This document shows positions 59,241 through 64,000 of a DNA stretch of 64,000 bases, piece by piece. The position numbers and the translations under genes are program-made. How positions within the stretch are numbered: the stretch's first letter is position 1; every line of letters starts with the position of its first letter. Origin of the DNA: Viola odorata (Eukaryota; Streptophyta; Magnoliopsida; Malpighiales; Violaceae). Under the pieces are notes generated by a model, which saw only the letters and a list, made by a program, of their open reading frames with translations, ran no database searches and had not been told where the DNA came from. The DNA is taken from the NCBI GenBank assembly GCA_963691705.1, contig OY829537.1, forward strand, positions 20,026,078 through 20,090,077, read 5' to 3'.

Positions 59241-59689
59241 TCCTAACTAGGAGTTATGTGAAGAAAAAAACTATCCCAGATCCTGGGAATAGATTCATTG
59301 AGAATCTGAAGACAGGAAAGTATAGAGTGCGCATAAAAAGAGGGAAAAAGAAACACAAACAGGGGCGCTGTATCTAAAAATAGCAATACACAATCAGGTG
59401 GAATGGAATAAACAAGGGAATAGCAACACTCCGAAGCAACAACCTCTCAAGGAATTATGAGTTCAAAGAGTTGAAAATTTTAATTTACTTGTAATACCAT
59501 TCCCAAGGAATCCTGGATAGACAGTATTACGAAACAACAACCTACACCACAGGTCTACATAACAATTTTCTAACCATAACTAGGACCTGTTATTCCCTTA
59601 TCCCATCATGTTCACAGATCCTCCTTGCTCTGCAGGTATGACTCTGTATCTATCTTATTGAACCCCCTCCCCCTCTCCTCCTTATCATA

Positions 59690-60235
59690 CTGGATTCCAT
59701 GCCCACCAAGTTCGTTCCTCATGTTCCGTATGTCGCACTGCAAACATCCTTAGTGATTATAATCCTTGCAAAAGTAGTATCGTTGTTGAGGTTTTTTCTT
59801 GTAAAGTCTGTTATTTCCACATACCTATCCAAATCCAACCTCGAGTTCACGCGAACCAGTCAAACCGTTAAATTCATCATAGAACTCCTCCATGACATTG
59901 GCAACCCGTTCAGACTGGTCTTGCAAGCTCTCAGCATATACATTTTCAGCAACCGATCTAAATACTTCGAGTTGTTTCTTGAGCTCGTGTCGCAATAATG
60001 GCATCTTTAATCTTTGAAATTTTCCATAACCCATTTGTGTCAATCGAATTGTTTGCTCCTCCTGGAATCTGAACCCCCAGCTCCCTCCAAACCCTTGCCA
60101 ATTCTTCTGTGAAAGGGTTGCATATGCATTTAAACCCTACATTAATAAAAACAAGGGCACTCATCTCCTGAATATCACTCACAACCACCACCTTCCCTGT
60201 CTTCGGTAGTATGTCAGTTGGGAAAAAAACATTTT
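59690..60235 (-). pseudogene. Unidentified degenerate coding remnant
   Basis: The minus strand reads FFPTDILPKTGKVVVVSDIQ and continues to a Gly-rich stretch, then shifts frame into KMPLLRHELKKQLEVFRSVA and VMEEFYDEFNGLTGSRELEV, with further stops. The composition looks like real protein and two frames are needed to follow it, so it is probably a broken gene. I do not recognise it. Confidence 0.4.
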
Positions 60236-60653
60236 AGATATGCGCAATGCTTTAAAGCCGAGTTTTCGGGTGTATTCTTAAGAGTTATAGGAGGCTCGGA
60301 GACACGGGTGCTACTAGGTGCTTTCGGGTGGACAATTGCGGTCTTTGTAAATGTTTTATAGAACTAGGTAGTTTGAGTACGTCCGTTGCGAGTGCGACAA
60401 TTTTTTATATGAAATTAAATTATTTAATTTAGATATTGTTTATAAATTAATTTTGGTCATTTGAAATAGATAGTGTCACTATTTAAATATTGTTCTAAAA
60501 TAATATAACCGACATATAAATCATTAAGCATATTAATAATAATTATTAATAGATAATATAGCTTAATAGTATTTAAATATTATTCTAAAGTATTATAACC
60601 AACCATATAAATTGTTAGGCATACTAATAATAATTATTAATTATAAAGCGTTT
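60236..60653. other. AT-rich sequence
   Basis: No gene is seen. Two short related segments near 60480 and 60560 share TATTCTAAAGTATTATAACC-like words. A Helitron 3' end would be expected in this area, but I could not identify its hairpin with confidence. Confidence 0.4.
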
Positions 60654-62404
60654 TTACAATTTTTCTTGCTTGATCTTTTTTATTATGGGCTCATACTCAT
60701 ATAATTCATCAAATTTTTTGTTCTTGAGTCTTGTTCCCTTCCTTGTCTCTTTTTTGCCTTCAGTTTCTTCATCAATGAGTATCGGTGTGGGCAAAATAAT
60801 TACTTCCTCATCTTATTTTTTGTCTCTTTTCTTTTTCGGCTTGGCTAATTTTTTAGTTTGTTGTTGATCATCTTCTTCTTTGATTTTCTTGATTCGCCTT
60901 CCTTTTTTTATCATCTTGTTATTCTTGCTTTCATCCTTGTCGTATTGTTCACATTTTTTTCCAGTTGCATTATTCATTTGAAGTTTATTTTGTTGGCTCA
61001 TTTTCCAAACTACCGCTAATGACTCCTCGTCTTCATCAATTTCTTTTTTAGTTGGTGTCCTCTTTTTAGTTGCATGAACCTCTTCAGCGATAAATATATT
61101 CCTCTGTCATTCGCTCTCATTTTTTTCGTTGACCTTAACTAAGAAATCAAATTCCTTGTCCTTACAGGATATCATTTTTCTATAGTGTGACGACTTCTCT
61201 TTTTTCTGTTACATTAAGAATAATATTAGTATTTTTTTCTACAATAAAATAACTTTAGTATCACTATTCCAAAAGAATTACCTTGTCGTCAACTGATTCT
61301 GTTGATGTCACAGCCAATTAGTGTTTCTATCTCGTCAAAAAGAACAATTGTTGCTTCATTCTCACCATCATTAACTTGTAACCTCAGCATGTATATAAAA
61401 TTGTAAGTTGAGTCTTAGTCATCTTGTTTTATGTTTAAAATAATTAAATTTTTAATTTGTTTGGAATTAGCTTGGAATTGTCTCAACGCAATTATTACAC
61501 CTGTCGCATGTTGCTTGACCCTCACCCATGTCAAATACTTTTTTCCAGCACTTTTTACATGATTCATACCAAGGTTGTCTTTTATTGATCGCTTCGGTAA
61601 TAGTTGTTGTTAGGACGTAGAAAAACTGCGCAAAAATAATAAGAGTTAATGTTAGTTTTTTCAGTTATGCTAATAACTAATTATTTTGCTTTATGGTTGG
61701 TACTTGTTGTTTTGATGATGGAATTTTGTTAGTAATTTGTGCTACAGTTGCTTTGCTTGCATTGTCCATTCTCTTTGAAGATGATTTGATTATCTTCTGG
61801 GTATCTTCTTGTTGAGTATAGGTCAAGCTGTGGTTTATAAATATTTGTAAAGTTAAATGGAAAAAATATTAACTTAAACAATGGATAATGGTAAAATAAT
61901 CTTATACTATATTTAATATATATACATATATTCTTACTATCATCGAATTTCATTGACTATTATTACCTTGATATTTTGATGTCATTCCGTTTGATAAAAT
62001 AATGATAGGATTTTCCTCTTTTATTTCATAAAGGGCTTCTCCTTCCTTTTCAGCTAAGTCTCCCCACAAGATCAATTTCAACTCTTCCCCTCTAATTTTA
62101 AAATTTTAAATATTGTTGAACAAAATTGCAATTATTTGATTTTATATATAGGGAAAATTGTAATTGAACATTAGTAAATAAATATATTACCTTTTGTCCA
62201 TTAATAGAATTTCTCAAAATTTGCCATTGAATGGTTTTGCGCTAATGACGAAATCAATAATATCTGTCATTAAAATAATTGAAATTAGAATATGAATTAT
62301 CAATTTAAAATAATGTTTACAATGTTTTATAAATTTAGTTGTTTCCAATTTGTTTGCTTTGGTCACAATGAGGAAGATCTTGAAAGTCCATGAATTCATA
62401 GTTA
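60654..62404 (-). pseudogene. RPA70-like (replication protein A large subunit) fragment, Helitron-associated
   Basis: RPA70 is the single-stranded-DNA-binding subunit built of OB folds; plant Helitrons often carry a copy. In minus-strand order: YEFMDFQDLPHCD and IIDFVISAKPFNGKF (an OB-fold piece, about 62396-62212, with TGA at the next codon where Arg is expected), ELKLILWGDLAEKEGEALYE (about 62080) and ENPIIILSNGMTSKYQ. Next comes a linker exon (61691-61830). The C-terminal zinc-ribbon OB fold follows: QPWYESCKKCWKKV and CDRCNNC (about 61480-61590), then YMLRLQVNDGENEATIVLFD (about 61310-61390) and KDKEFDFLVKVNEKNE (about 61100-61170). After that a Lys/Glu-rich tail runs from 61090 to TAA at 60654, broken by one stop at 60813-60815. 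Introns separate most pieces. Confidence 0.75.
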
Positions 62405-62407
62405 ATA

Positions 62408-63098
62408 CTCCCTCCGTCATCCTTTATCTGTCGTTCTAACCCAAAAGTCCTTGTCTTCGATTAATTGACGCCTTTGACGTCTGTGCCTTCTGTCAGACGA
62501 AAATTACAATATTGTCACCCACACGACTCGTCGTCTGCTTGAAACTACATATTGTCTCTTAATGGCATGGTGAGAGACTGAGTGCAATCCCTAACTTCGT
62601 CCTTCATTTCCCATTCCCTCTGCAATTTCCCTCCTTCTTTCACCAAACAAATCAGTATGGCGCCAGTTTATTTGCAGGAATTTCAATGCGATTAACCACT
62701 TCCGATGCCATGCTAGTGTCGGACGGTGATTCGTACACAGGGGTTTGATAAAATCAGACACTCTGCTATGAGAAAGGGGAACGAATTTGAACGACATTTT
62801 TCAAATTTAAAAATAAATTGAACAATTAGGATGGGGGGAAATGAATTTCGTTGGAAATTTATTCAAATTTTGGCAAAAATTTGAGCGGGATGAGGATTGC
62901 AATGGCGAACGCTAATTAAAAAATGGTGGGTGGGTATTGTTACTGTTGGCGTGCTGGAGAAGATGAAGGAAATATGTTACCATTGTTTATGGCCTGGCCC
63001 ACGAAGATGCGACAAAATCTTACAACTAACAGGCCCGACCCCACTTTCTTAATATTCGGGATTCAAGGGCCAGCAACAGATAAAGAATGACGGAGGAG
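62408..63098. mobile_element. Stowaway-like element, 691 bp (S4)
   Basis: It is flanked by TA. The left end is CTCCCTCCGTCATCCTTTAT and the right end mirrors it (ATAAAGAATGACGGAGGAG). At 691 bp it is longer than S1-S3 and its interior is different, so it is another subfamily. It encodes no transposase and sits exactly between the RPA-like and helicase relics. Confidence 0.85.
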
Positions 63099-63104
63099 TA
63101 ACAT

Positions 63105-64000
63105 CAAGGGGGATAGGGATTCACTTAGACACGCTGATATACTCTTGTCAAATTCAAGAAGTCCTCTCTTTTGTGCTGATTATTTGAATGTTTTGCATAT
63201 AACTTCATTTACTATCAATAAATCTTCAAAAGACTTTAGTCCTCTAACATGATTCAATAATAATCTTAGAAAATACTTTTCTCCTTTTGGATTTGCAGTA
63301 TTTACACGACCAATCACACCCCTCGTTAATTCTCTTTTTTTCTATACTTTTTCTTTAGATTGCCAGACAAAATGCACAAGAAATTCCCTGTAGTAAAAAT
63401 ATAAGAAATAATTATGTGAAAGATATCATATTGAAATATTAATTAATGTATTATATCTACAAATATAAATAATATAATATAATATATATAGTAATAGTGA
63501 CATTGGAAAATATATAAACAAAGAAATAAAATTTTAAGAATAAAGTTTTTTTCTTGCTTGTATAAATATTGTCTTGCATTTGGATTCTCAGAACATATTG
63601 TAAACAATTCTATAAGCATTGTCTTTGATACATGCTCCCAAAGTACCACTTCTTACAAATTTTGATTCTCCCAATAATAGTCAACCTGTTTATTAGGCAA
63701 ATGTAATTACAAATTTATCACCGGAGGATTCATCTCATTTAAATTAAATTCATATATCCTCCATGCAGCTTCTTGTGGAGAGACAAATCTCCCATCTTGA
63801 AATTGTTCTATCTCATCAACCAAATTATTCTCATCATTTGATGCAATGTAATACAGATATTTTGTCATGCCATTTATATACGTACTTATAAAGATACTTC
63901 ACTGATTTAATGTTGGAGTAGATCTCAACATTTATCTGGCAACCATATCTTGTAAGCAAGTAAGAGTTATACGACACTACCCATCGGTTATCAAGCTCTT
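63105..64000 (-). pseudogene. Helitron Rep/helicase gene fragment, truncated at the window edge
   Basis: Helitrons replicate by rolling circle using a Rep-helicase protein. On the minus strand, pieces in the order of the protein are: LDNRWVVSYNSYLLTRYGCQ and INVEIYSNIKSVKYLYKY (about 63990-63870), the QFQDGRFVSPQEAAWRIYEF block (about 63815-63745) with NLNEMNPPV, SKTMLIELFTICSENPNARQ (about 63630-63560), and then RGVIGRVNTANPKGEKYFLR with LLLNHVRGLKSFEDL (about 63340-63210). These are the conserved stretches before the helicase motifs. Frame changes and stops (for example after VICKTFK) show decay. The match stops near 63105, well before the helicase motifs would end. Confidence 0.85.

Noticed and set aside
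59958..60191. Prefoldin/UXT-like protein
   Set aside because: Only a short INVGF-type resemblance. The flanking sequence does not follow the family, so it was left unidentified.

Overview
This is a stretch of plant nuclear chromosome, almost certainly from a core eudicot. The evidence is AT-rich intergenic DNA, genes split into many short exons by GT-AG introns, plant-type gene families (UDP-glycosyltransferase, F-box/FBD), and plant transposons of nearly every class.

Layout. 1-9.2 kb is transposon-rich: a UDP-glycosyltransferase pseudogene fragment (265-722), a 1.47-kb palindromic Mutator-like element carrying tRNA-Lys-like sequences (1400-2870), and a decayed Ty1/copia polyprotein (about 2.9-4.1 kb and 7.13-7.28 kb) broken up by a Stowaway-like MITE and by a 3-kb repeat block with a 642-bp tandem duplication. 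9.2-50 kb is the gene core, five intact housekeeping genes: VAC14 (minus, 20 exons, about 728 aa), NUP155 (minus, 13 exons, about 1488 aa), LPXC (plus, 5 exons, about 312 aa), a RING-H2 E3 ligase resembling RIE1 (minus, 5 exons, 358 aa) and CPSF73-II (minus, 13 exons, about 629 aa). All exon sets were derived by hand and each sums to a whole number of codons. A second palindromic, tRNA-bearing Mutator-like element (17669-19700) lies between VAC14 and NUP155. Stowaway-like MITEs, another long-inverted-repeat element (33475-34688) and a PIF/Harbinger-like element inside a CPSF73-II intron make up most of the remaining recognisable non-coding content.

50.6-52.2 kb holds an F-box/FBD gene with two apparent frameshifts. 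52653-58558 is a complete, very young LTR retrotransposon (two 1162-bp LTRs, GAGGG target duplication) that encodes only Gag: a non-autonomous, Sirevirus-like element. 58.6-60.6 kb contains unidentified coding remnants. 60.65-64 kb is a Helitron relic: an RPA70-like gene fragment followed, beyond a 691-bp Stowaway-like insertion, by pieces of the Rep/helicase gene running off the window edge.

The five core genes are functionally unrelated: vacuolar PI(3,5)P2 scaffold, nuclear pore, mitochondrial lipid-A-like pathway, ubiquitin ligase, RNA 3'-end processing. From memory, VAC14, CPSF73-II and RIE1 are close neighbours on Arabidopsis chromosome 2, so part of this order looks ancestral.

The most unusual feature is a pair of unrelated-in-sequence but identically organised elements. 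Each has long terminal inverted repeats starting GGG, a 9-bp target duplication, arrays of ACGTGGC/ACGTGTC motifs, and tRNA-derived modules with RNA polymerase III A and B boxes (Lys-like in one, Pro-like in the other) placed symmetrically in both arms.
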